A DNA stretch of 64,000 nt from Citrobacter amalonaticus (lineage in GTDB: Bacteria; Pseudomonadota; Gammaproteobacteria; Enterobacterales; Enterobacteriaceae), in contig NZ_AP024585.1 in NCBI RefSeq assembly GCF_018323885.1, positions 3,968,001 to 4,032,000 of the forward strand, read 5' to 3'. The stretch's first letter is position 1; each line of letters begins with the position of its first letter. The translations under genes and the position numbers were made by a program. The notes under the pieces are model-generated. The model saw only the letters and a program-made list of their open reading frames with translations. It had not been told where the DNA came from and did not search any database. This document shows, in pieces, positions 38,301-46,895 of this stretch.

Positions 38301-38632
38301 GAGACTGGAATGATCGAGATATTGATTTAGCACTTATGGAAATAGCCAATTTTGCACTGCGGTTTCGCCAATCCGAAGCATTAGTATCGATCCAAGGACG
38401 AAAACCATCAAGCGAGGCATTTGCAGTGGTTATTGGAGCTGGTTCAGAAATGAAAACATTCAAACACGAATTCAGTATACCTGAGCAATTCAACCATCAG
38501 ATTGACAACCTCGCCGGTGAGTTAATTAGAACATTATCTGGAAAAGGATTAAACCCAGATATTATAATGGCTGCATTAGGTAAAGCTTGTATTAAAATCG
38601 CTCAGCATGATGTTGAGGTTAAGAATGACTGA
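35300..38632 (+). CDS. sspC: SspC-type large P-loop ATPase of DNA phosphorothioation
   Basis: The ATG at 35300 (MTKHNKNLLSEQVRIARQYQ) is preferred over TTG 35288 because GGAAAGG precedes it; the product has 1110 residues. Walker A is GPYGSGKSS (about 67-75) and Walker B LLIIDELGK (about 178). The rest is helical with no known enzyme motif. SspC acts with SspB and SspD in phosphorothioation and is thought to supply ATP-driven remodelling. The 3' end overlaps sspD by 8 bp (ATGACTGA). Confidence 0.75.
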   Translation: MTKHNKNLLSEQVRIARQYQRSIRIDADLGREDALDGYVCNGTAQSVLENMSKQVLNSQQRAFTWTGPYGSGKSSLALVLASSLSPNKALREKARSLLNVDSQSDFDKAFQVKKGWLILPVIGRRGSIIQQISQTLNNVCGSDKDYKKSASLLIKHICSAADEAKLDGTLLIIDELGKFLEASALGNGDDIYFYQELAESAARTNGKVIILGILHQSFGQYAVRLGLETREEWTKIQGRYADIPLVAGSDEVVELIGKALDVKKRPKYTQKVAQVVADAIYDRRPMVGKQYDYALSKCWPLHPVMAALLGPISKRQFGQNERSTFGFLSSSEPFGFQNYLNLTTFEEATWYLPSNYFDYLRANLEQLILASNDGHRWAQAVDAVERAEAKSDNILHIDLIKCIAILDLFKDGSGLTAETSILESLFLNTSIENIRSALEDLSKWRVIIFKKHTGAWSVFEGSDFNIDQAVAQSRATMLGTDFSQLNKIANLYPVIAKRHYHQTGTFRWMNIALCHLNEVKKYSEEFQPRNGEFGLFLLALPERNVNEEQAKIICADASRSKPWPIVAGIPHNYLRIEDLGAELLALQIVQTKRGHELQGDAVARREVQARISATQSTLEEQLAEALATAEWCIDTAQAEPKGTLSSIASSLADNIYYKAPRLWSELVNRDNLSSNSVKARKELLYRMLENEGELHLGIEGYPASRGLYETILHRTGLYAKHHDGYYHFLPAVSDKHSSFYGLWKKTHDFIKNKNQMISVSDIHTLWAKPPFGLKKGVIPIIFMAFLLASKSNIAIYKDGLFIPTFTDADIDEYLQDEKRFSLRWIVIDDEKQKILVGIGKLLDSIGLMSNSAEPLEAARSLVAMIVGLPNWTQRTARLSSNAKKVRDTLLKASDPHKVLFIDLAAALNVESGKNYVDALQAPVKELWSAYDKLLDQFASRMLKALNANKDDLSTLRKRAETLSGITGELRQDAFSTRLATYDGSHYSIEGILSLAANKPPRDWNDRDIDLALMEIANFALRFRQSEALVSIQGRKPSSEAFAVVIGAGSEMKTFKHEFSIPEQFNHQIDNLAGELIRTLSGKGLNPDIIMAALGKACIKIAQHDVEVKND

Positions 38633-39464
38633 AAAGCATGTACTTGGTATTTCTGGGGGTAAAGACAGTGCTGCACTTGCTGTTTTCATGCGCCAGACAC
38701 GCCCCGAGTTAGATATCGACTATTTCTTTACTGATACAGGTAAAGAATTACCTGAAGTCTATGAGTTTTTGGGGCGATTAGAAGGATTTTTAGGCAAACC
38801 GATTGCCAGACTAAACCCTAGACGTGGTTTTGATTTCTGGTTACGTGAATATAATCATTTTCTACCCTCGCCGCAGACTCGTTGGTGTACTCGTCAGTTA
38901 AAACTCGCGCCCTTCGAACAGTGGGTTCGTCCGATGCTTAATGCTGGTGATAAAGTTACAAGCTATGTAGCAATAAGAGCAGACGAAGATTACCGTGAAG
39001 GATATAGTTCGAAAAATGCGAATTTAACTATTAGTTTACCATTTAGAGATGCCGGAATAGATCGGAAAGGTGTTATGGATATTCTTGACTCATCAGGAGT
39101 TGGTCTTCCAAAATATTATGAATGGCGATCACGTAGCGGCTGTACTTTTTGCTTCTTCCAACAAAAGATTGAGTGGGTAAGATTAAAAGAGCGTCACCCA
39201 GAGGCATTTGAAGAAGCTAAACGATATGAAAAAAATGCAATTGAACATGGTTCTCCCTTTACCTGGACTAAAGGTGAATCACTAGAGTCACTTGAGGAGC
39301 CTGAAAGAATTGCTCAAATTGTCACTGATTTTGAAAAGCGGCAAGCCAGACTCAAAGCGAAAAAAATCATTAACCCACTACGCCCTGGTGAGACTCTCAT
39401 TGATATTGATGAAATTTATGGGGAAGATGAAGGCGGAGGCTCATGCGCAATTTGCCATAAATAA
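38625..39464 (+). CDS. sspD: SspD-type PAPS-reductase-like ATP pyrophosphatase
   Basis: The ATG at 38625 (MTEKHVLGISGGKDSAALAV) follows GAGGTTAA and overlaps the end of sspC; the product has 279 residues. The PP-loop is SGGKDS (10-15). WCTRQLK (C88), SGCTFC (C173, C176) and a terminal CAIC (C274, C277) supply cysteines fitting a DndC/SspD-like enzyme that activates the DNA backbone with ATP and passes sulfur. The sulfur donor would be a cysteine desulfurase (SspA), which is not in this window; host IscS may serve. An assimilatory PAPS reductase is unlikely, given the extra cysteines and the neighbours. Confidence 0.8.
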   Translation: MTEKHVLGISGGKDSAALAVFMRQTRPELDIDYFFTDTGKELPEVYEFLGRLEGFLGKPIARLNPRRGFDFWLREYNHFLPSPQTRWCTRQLKLAPFEQWVRPMLNAGDKVTSYVAIRADEDYREGYSSKNANLTISLPFRDAGIDRKGVMDILDSSGVGLPKYYEWRSRSGCTFCFFQQKIEWVRLKERHPEAFEEAKRYEKNAIEHGSPFTWTKGESLESLEEPERIAQIVTDFEKRQARLKAKKIINPLRPGETLIDIDEIYGEDEGGGSCAICHK

Positions 39465-39537
39465 AAAGAAGGGGTAAATTAATCTGGTCTATATTTTATA
39501 GTACAATTTCCCCTTATCATTTAACATAAATGGATAT

Positions 39538-39574
39538 CAATGTGAGCTAATAAAAAAATAATTAGCTCACATTG
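39538..39574. terminator. Symmetric hairpin between sspD and the receiver gene
   Basis: CAATGTGAGCTAAT and ATTAGCTCACATTG are perfect 14-bp arms around a 9-base A-rich loop. It lies between convergent genes, so a bidirectional terminator is likely, although U runs after the stem are poor. Confidence 0.65.
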
Positions 39575-39612
39575 AGAAAATAATACACCTGATAAATTAG
39601 CAATAAATCAAA

Positions 39613-41463
39613 TCACTTATGCCATAGAGCTATTACCACTTTATTTTGATTAACATCACGATTTAAAAAATCATTATCATTAATAGCCCTACGAAGTGAT
39701 TCTATATTCTCCGGCTTTTCAGCACAATAAATCAAAATACCTTCTTCTTGGTTTTTTGAACCAGGCTTTAGCTGCATTCCCATATATAATTTCAGAGATA
39801 TTTTATTAATACTATTAGGAAAATCTCTTTGAAGCTTTATCATGCTATCTTTATCGATATGTACTTCGTCAGGTTTACCACGATTCATCGCATGACCAGA
39901 AATAGTCGTACCCCCGATTTTATCACTTGGAGCGCTGTTATTTAATTTGTTTATGAATAAAGCTTTACCATCAAGACACCAGCTACTTAGCCTTTTTTGA
40001 AGACCAACCCTTAAAGTTCGAGAACTATATAAAGCAGCTATACTTTGAGCTTGGTCTAGACGAAGCTCTCCAGTAATTGACCAGCCATTATAAAACGTTT
40101 GAGCAAAATCAAATATTGAGGGCGTTTGAACATTACGTACATCCCAACACAAAACCTCACTACCTGCATCAGATAATGATGTGTTCAAATACACTAATGA
40201 TTGCCCATTCTCACGTCCAACTGGCCGAGCATAGGAACCACTAATAAGCAAGAGAGATACCGAATTTAAATTATCCTCTTTTGTTTGTGCAAGATCACAC
40301 GCTTGAGTTAAATTAAGCCATCTTTTATCATCTGGTGATTTTAGTACCATTCCAAATCTCAGATTTTTCTGAATCCACTTTGCTCTGTCTTTAGGGTCTT
40401 TAAACTCTGTCATGCTAGGGGTATTTCCCCCACGCCATTCCATACTCCTCATTAGTGTTCTAATTGCCGCCCTCGAATCACCAATTTCAGTAACAGGCGC
40501 AATTACGTTGTTAGCTCTATGTTTTATTAATGATTCACCTAAAACACCTAATGATTTTCTTATACCAGAGCATTCTTCTAGAGCCGTTAATAATTGTCTA
40601 CTTAGGCATTCTTCAACATAGCGGCAAAAATCATCATTATCAGATGTTGCAGCTTCATGGAGAATATCCATTGCCTGAAGATCAAGCTCCCATAATCTTT
40701 TAGCTTGTTCTTGTGCAGCATGTTGAAAACCACTTATTGTTTCAGTAACAAATTTTTCTACTGCATCGACAAATTGTCGATCTGAAGATAACTGGAACAA
40801 AGCAGAGCGCCAGTATACTAAATCATCATCAGACATTGGTTTGCTCATGATTCTCATTCTTGAGCTTGAAGTTCTTATCTCGGGACGAATATTCCTGAAT
40901 TCTGCTTTTAACTCTGCCTCATAAGTCGACATCAGAATAACTTGTAAAGGCTTTGGTGCCTTTTCATGAGTTGAGAGTATTTTTTTGATAAAAGGTAAAG
41001 TATGCTTGGAGGAATTTTTTACCAAGAAGTAATCTATCACTAAAAGATCATAAAACTCTTCATTAGGTATTTCAGGGCTAAAATAATAATGAATATTATC
41101 CTCTAAAATGCCAGCTTCCAGTAGTAATTGTTTAACACGTCTAATTGGCTTGGCGTTATCATAACGAAATTCGATAATTTTATTTGCCGCATTTTTTAGA
41201 CGCTCAGGAGCTTTTTCTCTAATTGATTTATTTGAAAGAGGTTGAGCAAGATCTTCTATTTCGTCAAGATCATAGCCTTCAGATGCTAGTAGTTCATGGT
41301 AACTTTCACAATCAGGATCGGATGGATCACCAAGCAAACTGGCAATATCATTGTCTATAGTATTCAGATCGTCCATAGTAATTAAATCGGACAAATCGTC
41401 GTCAACGATCGCTACTTTTAAAATTTTTGATTCAGTAAATGACTTTTGAATATCCATAATCAT
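39613..41463 (-). CDS. Response-regulator-like protein with a large unknown C-terminal part
   Basis: The protein has 616 residues. Receiver elements are visible: VAIVDDD (acidic pocket, about 17-23), LLVIDYFLV (phospho-acceptor-like Asp, about 145), LMSTYEAEL (Ser/Thr position) and MSKPMS (conserved Lys, about 207). Between the first strand and the rest of the receiver is an insertion of about 90 charged residues. The C-terminal 400 residues have no recognised output domain. Its ATG overlaps the stop of the kinase gene (ATGA), so the two are coupled and act together. It is convergent with sspBCD. It could be a regulator or an effector controlled by phosphorylation. Confidence 0.68.
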   Translation of the reverse strand: MIMDIQKSFTESKILKVAIVDDDLSDLITMDDLNTIDNDIASLLGDPSDPDCESYHELLASEGYDLDEIEDLAQPLSNKSIREKAPERLKNAANKIIEFRYDNAKPIRRVKQLLLEAGILEDNIHYYFSPEIPNEEFYDLLVIDYFLVKNSSKHTLPFIKKILSTHEKAPKPLQVILMSTYEAELKAEFRNIRPEIRTSSSRMRIMSKPMSDDDLVYWRSALFQLSSDRQFVDAVEKFVTETISGFQHAAQEQAKRLWELDLQAMDILHEAATSDNDDFCRYVEECLSRQLLTALEECSGIRKSLGVLGESLIKHRANNVIAPVTEIGDSRAAIRTLMRSMEWRGGNTPSMTEFKDPKDRAKWIQKNLRFGMVLKSPDDKRWLNLTQACDLAQTKEDNLNSVSLLLISGSYARPVGRENGQSLVYLNTSLSDAGSEVLCWDVRNVQTPSIFDFAQTFYNGWSITGELRLDQAQSIAALYSSRTLRVGLQKRLSSWCLDGKALFINKLNNSAPSDKIGGTTISGHAMNRGKPDEVHIDKDSMIKLQRDFPNSINKISLKLYMGMQLKPGSKNQEEGILIYCAEKPENIESLRRAINDNDFLNRDVNQNKVVIALWHK

Positions 41464-43844
41464 TCCTTTGGAAGCTCCAAGACAAAACCTCTATATCGGC
41501 CATCCTCATCAGCAGAGTCCAACAAAAGCCTCGCATCATGATAGGTAGCCACTTCAGCTGCAATGAAAAGACCCAAACCCTGCCCTTTAGGTCGCATTGT
41601 AAATCCTGCAGTGAAAATTCTGTCTTTATCTGCAGGAGAAATACCTGGCCCATTATCACGCAAAGTTAATGTCCTAGATTCTGCATCTAGTTCTAAAGTA
41701 ATACGACGATCACTTCTCCCCCCCTGCTGAACCCAATAAACCGAGTTTGTAATTAAATTCTCAATTGCAAGGCTAACAAAACCACGTACCATATTTACTT
41801 CGACAGGTTGAGTATCATCAGCTCCAGAGATTTTGAATTCTGGAATTATATTATGCCGTTCAAAGCGAGCTCCATACCCTTCTAATATAGTATTCAGCAA
41901 TGCTGACAAATTAAATATTTCTTTGCGATGCCTTCCAGAAGGTGTTAAAGGATCTAACTGTCGAAGTCGCGTATTGATCGCTTTAATTTCCGAATCTAGC
42001 TTCGTTAATAAAGCTTTAGTACCAGGAGACTCATCTTTAGATAACTTTTGTAACAGCTGTCGAGTGTGGCCTGTTGTCCTAGTGAGCTCATGTAGTACAC
42101 CAGACATTACGGTTCCAACACCAGCAAGTTCAAGAATATCCTCACGTCTCTCTGTTGCTAGTTTGCTAGCCTCTTCAAAACGAGTTACTTCATTTTTTAT
42201 AAAGTGTAAATTATTTGCGATTGATTGTACTGATTCTTGAACATCTGCGGGAACCTTAGACCTTATAGATGTGAGTCCTTGCTCAGCTTGCAGTATCCGA
42301 GCGCGTATAGTTGCAGGAGCGCTTTCAACTATATCATTTAGACGTGCTTTCTTCTCTTCTTGCCCTTCATGACCGATGTAGCGACGAAGTTCATCAATAG
42401 CAAATTTCGACAGCATATCTCTTACAAGATTGGATTCTGGTGATTCAATCAATCCTTCTCTATTAGATCTATCAACCAAACCGGGATTTTCTTTTCTTGA
42501 AATCTCTAACGCACCGACAGTCTGAATACGGTTTACAGCAAAACCTCCTCTCTTAAGAGCAGAACTATCTAGTCCCAGCCAGTCTTCGCCGGTTGATTGT
42601 CCAGAAAATCCAATGCGAAAACCATCTCGATATATTGCTATTCCTCCACACCATAAATCTAATTCGGCCTTCGCTGCTTTCCAGTTACCATGCAAAGTAG
42701 CTTGCTGGCGTAACCGTTCTCTATTAAACCATCTAATAGTAGCTCTTACGGGGCCAATTTTCTTAAGTGCTTCAAAATTAACATTTAAAACATGTGTTAC
42801 TTCTTCTATTGTTCTATTAGTATTTTCAGGTTCATTTCCACGTTGGTAGTCAGTCAAACTCGTACGGAGAATAACTTCAGGTGTATCACCAATCCCGTTT
42901 GGGTCAAACCAGAGCTCCATATCAGCCTGAACTAAATCTGTTAACACTTTCTTCATACCTTCGATAGGTATTCGAGTTCCTCCATTAATATGAACATCTA
43001 TTGGAAAGCCTACAGTTCTATTCTTTTTATTTTTTTTTGTGTTATCGGAGCTACCTTCATCCAATGACATCACAAATGGGTTTTGTAACCTTCTAAAAAA
43101 ATCACCCACGAGCTTTTCGCGAACTTTTTCTTCAGTCCAAGAGCTTTTAAGTGCTGTTATCTTTATTACAGTCCCTGAAGGTGTTGGCCTTGGACAAGTG
43201 GTCGGTTTTATTTCAAATTCAATATCGGTGATTATTTTTTCAGGATCGTCAAACATTCGCCAGTCGAATTCAATTTCATGGGCACTACCTTGTTCAACCC
43301 AAGATGTAACGTTGGCAATATCCCCAAGTCTCATCATTGCTAAACGTCCAATACCTTTATTGCCTAGGATTTTTCTATTTAAGTCTTTTGTACTTTCAGA
43401 GTTTACTTTAGAGGGAGTGCCTATTGCCAAAAATACCGTTTCAAGTGTCGCTAAATCCATTCCACAACCAGAATCTTCGATTGTTATATAGTTTATCGAC
43501 TCGACTATTTTTTTTGCTTCATCCTTGCTAGAATCTGAAGTTAAGTTTAGCAACAACTCTTCTACTTGGGCTGCAATAGAAGGTTCAGAAACACTTTCAA
43601 TTAACATTTTCTTTATATGAAAAATATCATCTTGAAGAGCTTCCTCTTTTTTACTATTGTCGAGTATTGCAAGGCAGTCATCTATTAACGAATGCGAAAT
43701 AGGTATGAATACATTTATCCTAACCCGTTTAGATTCGGCATCAAAAGCATTCTTAACAAGTTCATTTATAGCAACTTCATCTGAGGTAATCAGTTCCGCC
43801 CCTAAATGAATTAATGTTCTCGCAGCTACCGAAAAATTTGCCAT
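41460..43844 (-). CDS. Double-GHKL ATPase: MORC/Hsp90-like N-terminus and histidine-kinase C-terminus
   Basis: The protein has 794 residues. The N-terminal domain (1-190) is GHKL with EVAINELVKNAFDA, ITIEDSGCGM and LGNKGIGRLAMMRLG, closer to MORC/Hsp90/MutL-type ATPases than to sensor kinases. A coiled region (about 500-570) leads to a HisKA-like helix with VMSGVLHELTRTTGH and a second GHKL domain (about 690-794) with NLITNSVYWV, LRDNGPGISPADKDRIF and GQGLGLFIAAEV. There is no membrane segment, so it is a cytoplasmic kinase. AAGGATAAG precedes ATG 43844. It is coupled to the receiver-like gene. Such an N-terminal ATPase could sense DNA or a protein and switch the kinase. Confidence 0.75.
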   Translation of the reverse strand: MANFSVAARTLIHLGAELITSDEVAINELVKNAFDAESKRVRINVFIPISHSLIDDCLAILDNSKKEEALQDDIFHIKKMLIESVSEPSIAAQVEELLLNLTSDSSKDEAKKIVESINYITIEDSGCGMDLATLETVFLAIGTPSKVNSESTKDLNRKILGNKGIGRLAMMRLGDIANVTSWVEQGSAHEIEFDWRMFDDPEKIITDIEFEIKPTTCPRPTPSGTVIKITALKSSWTEEKVREKLVGDFFRRLQNPFVMSLDEGSSDNTKKNKKNRTVGFPIDVHINGGTRIPIEGMKKVLTDLVQADMELWFDPNGIGDTPEVILRTSLTDYQRGNEPENTNRTIEEVTHVLNVNFEALKKIGPVRATIRWFNRERLRQQATLHGNWKAAKAELDLWCGGIAIYRDGFRIGFSGQSTGEDWLGLDSSALKRGGFAVNRIQTVGALEISRKENPGLVDRSNREGLIESPESNLVRDMLSKFAIDELRRYIGHEGQEEKKARLNDIVESAPATIRARILQAEQGLTSIRSKVPADVQESVQSIANNLHFIKNEVTRFEEASKLATERREDILELAGVGTVMSGVLHELTRTTGHTRQLLQKLSKDESPGTKALLTKLDSEIKAINTRLRQLDPLTPSGRHRKEIFNLSALLNTILEGYGARFERHNIIPEFKISGADDTQPVEVNMVRGFVSLAIENLITNSVYWVQQGGRSDRRITLELDAESRTLTLRDNGPGISPADKDRIFTAGFTMRPKGQGLGLFIAAEVATYHDARLLLDSADEDGRYRGFVLELPKE

Positions 43845-44112
43845 TATCTCTTATCCTTGAATAAAATTTATGGGTGCTACTTAATATCAATGAGAGAGAA
43901 AACCTATGGATTCAGGACTTATGGAACAAACTCGCCAACGATTAGGACGGTTATCATTCCAGTAAGCATCAAAGCAGGACCTTTTAAAAGGCCCCATCTT
44001 TAAGTCGAGTGAGTGTAGATTACTTGAATTTTCTACTCATCTAGACCTGCCAGCCACTAAAAACCCGCGATAAAGTAGTATTCTCTCTTATCTATAACCT
44101 CATTACCATAGC

Positions 44113-45366
44113 TCATTTCTCCTTGGCAAAATCAAATGGGCTGACGCCCTTCACCCGATTTACATCAAGAAAATCTGCCCACCACTGCAGCATCATTTTA
44201 CGCTCATCCAAGTGTTGAGCCTTATGAATGTAAGCAGCACGTACAGAGTTATGCTCCATATGGCTCATCTGCCTTTCAACAGCGTCCCTAGACCACAGCC
44301 CTGATTCAATCAACGAGCTACATGCCATGGTCCTGAAGCCATGACCGCAAACCTCAATCTTAGTGTCATATCCCATCACGCGCAGCGCCTTGTTCACTGT
44401 ATTTTCACTCATCGGTTTACAAGGATTGTGATCTCCAACGAAAACAAAATCGCGCTCGCCACTAAGCTTATGAACCTGTTTAAGGATTGCCAGTGCCTGA
44501 CGAGAAAGCGGCACTAAATGAGGAGTACGCATTTTCGAGCCACGTTCCGAATACTTCACTCCTTCAATAGCTTCTCGTTCTGCCGGGATTGTCCACATTG
44601 CCCTTTCAAAATCGATCTCTGGCCAACGGGCAAAGCGCAACTCACTGGAACGAATAAAGATTAATAACGTGAGCTCAACAGCCAGACGGGTTAAAGGTCG
44701 TCCGGAGTAGCTATCAATTCGCTGGAGTAGTTCAGGTAAGCGTTTCAGTTCAAGTGCTGGTCGATGGACACGATTACTTGAAGCAACTGCCCCAGCCATC
44801 TCCTGAGCAGGATTGTAATCGATCAAACCGCTTTGCACTGCATAACGCATAATCGCATTGGTACGCTGCTGAAGACGCGAAGCCACTTCAAGACGCCCTG
44901 TAGCCTCAACTACTTTGATAGGGACAAGGAGATCGCGCGTACTAAAACTATCAATACTCCGCTTCCCAATTGCTGGGAACAAATTATCTTCCAGGCTCTT
45001 CAGCACCCGTCGGCTATGTTCTTCTGTCCATTTTTTATTTACTGCGTGCCACTCTCTGGCAACTGACTCAAAGGTAATAGCCTCTTTCGTCTGCTCTTCT
45101 TTCACTGCACGTTTGTGTTCACGGGGATCGATGCCTGCAGCAACAAGTTTTCTGGCCTCTTCCCTTTTTTGACGAGCATCAGCCAGTGACGTTTCAGGAT
45201 AAACCCCAAATGCCATCAGGTGCTGCTTACCACCAAAGCGAAAGCGGAACCGCCAGTATTTTGAGCCGTTAGGGTGAATGAGCAAAAACATGCCATCCCC
45301 ATCGGCAAGGGTATACTCCTTTTCCTGTGGTTTTGCAGAACGCACTTTGATATCTGTCAGAGCCAT
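44113..45366 (-). CDS. P4-type tyrosine integrase of the leuX island
   Basis: The protein has 417 residues. The N-terminal DUF4102 arm-binding domain (MALTDIKVRSAKPQEKEYTL) is followed by a catalytic domain with LLIFIRSSELRFARWPEIDF (Arg), GHGFRTMACSSLIE (H-x-x-R) and HMEHNSVRAAYIHK (Tyr). It catalyses insertion at the leuX 3' end. It is read away from leuX, with about 200 bp between the start and the tRNA gene, as is usual. No defect is seen, so excision may be possible if both att sites are functional. Confidence 0.95.
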   Translation of the reverse strand: MALTDIKVRSAKPQEKEYTLADGDGMFLLIHPNGSKYWRFRFRFGGKQHLMAFGVYPETSLADARQKREEARKLVAAGIDPREHKRAVKEEQTKEAITFESVAREWHAVNKKWTEEHSRRVLKSLEDNLFPAIGKRSIDSFSTRDLLVPIKVVEATGRLEVASRLQQRTNAIMRYAVQSGLIDYNPAQEMAGAVASSNRVHRPALELKRLPELLQRIDSYSGRPLTRLAVELTLLIFIRSSELRFARWPEIDFERAMWTIPAEREAIEGVKYSERGSKMRTPHLVPLSRQALAILKQVHKLSGERDFVFVGDHNPCKPMSENTVNKALRVMGYDTKIEVCGHGFRTMACSSLIESGLWSRDAVERQMSHMEHNSVRAAYIHKAQHLDERKMMLQWWADFLDVNRVKGVSPFDFAKEK

Positions 45367-45527
45367 AAAAGTTCTCCTTCCATGTGCCGCTGTGAGTATA
45401 CAACCATTATCGAACCAGCATATATACTCGGTTCTATACTCACAAGCGACTTGATGTGGGTTGACTCAGATTGACTTCTGTTGAAAGGAAAATCGAGGAA
45501 AGCCTTGCGGATACTGGATTTCAGGCA

Positions 45528-45552
45528 CAAAAAAAGACGTCCGTTGACGTCT
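45528..45552 (-). terminator. Terminator of leuX
   Basis: On the minus strand AGACGTC and GACGTCT flank a 4-base loop and are followed by seven U residues, 14 bp after the tRNA end. Confidence 0.88.
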
Positions 45553-45565
45553 ATTGATGTTCCGA

Positions 45566-45650
45566 TGGTGCCGAAGGCCGGACTCGAACCGGCACGTATT
45601 TCTACGGTTGATTTTGAATCAACTGCGTCTACCGATTTCGCCACTTCGGC
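45566..45650 (-). tRNA. leuX: tRNA-Leu (anticodon CAA)
   Basis: The minus strand reads GCCGAAGTGGCGAAATCGG at the 5' end, a TTGATTCAAAATCAA anticodon arm, the long variable arm of class II tRNAs, the T arm GGTTCGAGTCC, and CTTCGGCACCA at the 3' end. CCA is encoded. It is the 85-nt leuX gene, a common island integration site in enterobacteria. Confidence 0.97.
45572..45588. repeat. Proximal attachment core inside leuX
   Basis: CGAAGGCCGGACTCGAA is identical to 23288-23304. It covers the T arm and acceptor stem of the tRNA, so integration keeps leuX intact. Confidence 0.9.
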
Positions 45651-45679
45651 ACTGAAGAGGTATGCGGAAAACGTTGTGG

Positions 45680-45707
45680 ATTATACCTGTAGCACGCAAC
45701 CATGCAA
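45680..45707 (-). promoter_or_regulatory. leuX promoter
   Basis: On the minus strand TTGCAT (45707-45702), a 16-bp spacer and TATAAT (45685-45680) form a good sigma-70 promoter about 30 bp upstream of the tRNA. Confidence 0.75.
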
Positions 45708-45851
45708 GCGCTAGCGTGTGTCTTCTCCGTTAAGTGTCGAAAAAATCAGCATACATCCATCCCGCGCTCTTCTTAATCCCCCCTTCTGCAAAGCGACGCC
45801 GTTTCCCATGCTCTACACTTTTCTGTTCAACACCACACTGAGGGAAACACG

Positions 45852-46871
45852 ATGTCGATGATTAAAAGCTATGCCGCAAAAGAGGCGGGTAGCGAACTCG
45901 AACTCTTTGAATACGATGCAGGCGAACTCAAGCCGGAGGATGTCGAGGTGCAGGTCGATTACTGCGGTATCTGCCATTCCGATTTGTCGATGATCGACAA
46001 CGAGTGGGGATTCTCTCAGTATCCACTGGTTGCCGGACATGAGGTGATTGGTCGCGTGGCCGCCCTCGGTAGCGCGGCGCAGGCGAAAGGCCTGAAGATC
46101 GGCCAGCGCGTGGGGATTGGCTGGACGGCGCGCAGCTGTGGTCACTGCGATGCTTGTATCAGCGGTAATCAGATCAACTGCCTGGAAGGAGCGGTGCCCA
46201 CCATTCTTAATCGTGGCGGCTTTGCCGAGAAGCTGCGCGCAGACTGGCAGTGGGTGATCCCGCTTCCAGAAAGCATCGATAGTGAATCCGCCGGTCCGCT
46301 GCTGTGCGGCGGTATCACGGTGTTTAAACCGCTGCTAATGCACCACGTCACTGCCACGAGCCGCGTTGGGGTGATCGGTATTGGCGGACTGGGACATATC
46401 GCTATCAAGCTGTTGCATGCAATGGGATGTGAAGTCACCGCGTTCAGCTCTAACCCGGCGAAAGAGAAAGAAGTGCTGGCGATGGGTGCCGATAAAGTGG
46501 TGAACAGCCGCGATCCGCAGGCATTAACGGCGCTGGCAGGCCAGTTCGATCTCATTATCAACACCGTCAATGTCGATCTCGACTGGCAACCCTACTTCGA
46601 AGCGCTGGCTTACGGCGGCAACTTCCATACCGTCGGCGCGGTACTGAAGCCGCTGCCGGTCCCTGCCTTCACGCTGATTGCCGGCGATCGCAGCGTCTCC
46701 GGTTCGGCGACTGGTACACCGTATGAACTGCGTAAGCTGATGAAGTTTGCCGGACGCAGCAAAGTCTCGCCAACCACCGAACTGTTCCCGATGTCGAAAA
46801 TCAACGAGGCAATCCAGCACGTGCGCGACGGTAAAGCCCGCTACCGTGTGGTGCTGAAAGCCGATTTCTGA
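45852..46871 (+). CDS. ahr: NADPH-dependent aldehyde reductase
   Basis: A 339-residue zinc-dependent medium-chain dehydrogenase, close to E. coli Ahr (YjgB). Visible motifs: [24 protein letters not shown], the structural zinc cysteines in [15 protein letters not shown] and the cofactor loop [14 protein letters not shown]. It reduces a broad range of aldehydes to alcohols. As in E. coli it is the first core gene after leuX, which supports the right boundary of the island. Confidence 0.95.
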   Translation: MSMIKSYAAKEAGSELELFEYDAGELKPEDVEVQVDYCGICHSDLSMIDNEWGFSQYPLVAGHEVIGRVAALGSAAQAKGLKIGQRVGIGWTARSCGHCDACISGNQINCLEGAVPTILNRGGFAEKLRADWQWVIPLPESIDSESAGPLLCGGITVFKPLLMHHVTATSRVGVIGIGGLGHIAIKLLHAMGCEVTAFSSNPAKEKEVLAMGADKVVNSRDPQALTALAGQFDLIINTVNVDLDWQPYFEALAYGGNFHTVGAVLKPLPVPAFTLIAGDRSVSGSATGTPYELRKLMKFAGRSKVSPTTELFPMSKINEAIQHVRDGKARYRVVLKADF

Positions 46872-46895
46872 CAGTCTGACTCAGTGCCTCTCAAC

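Noticed and set aside
34417..39464. A BREX or Dnd operon
   Set aside because: There is no PglZ/PglX, and DndB, DndD and DndE are missing; DUF4007 plus large ATPase plus PP-loop protein fits SspBCD better.
39613..43844. An ordinary two-component regulatory system
   Set aside because: The kinase has no sensor membrane part and carries an extra GHKL domain, and the receiver protein has no DNA-binding output.
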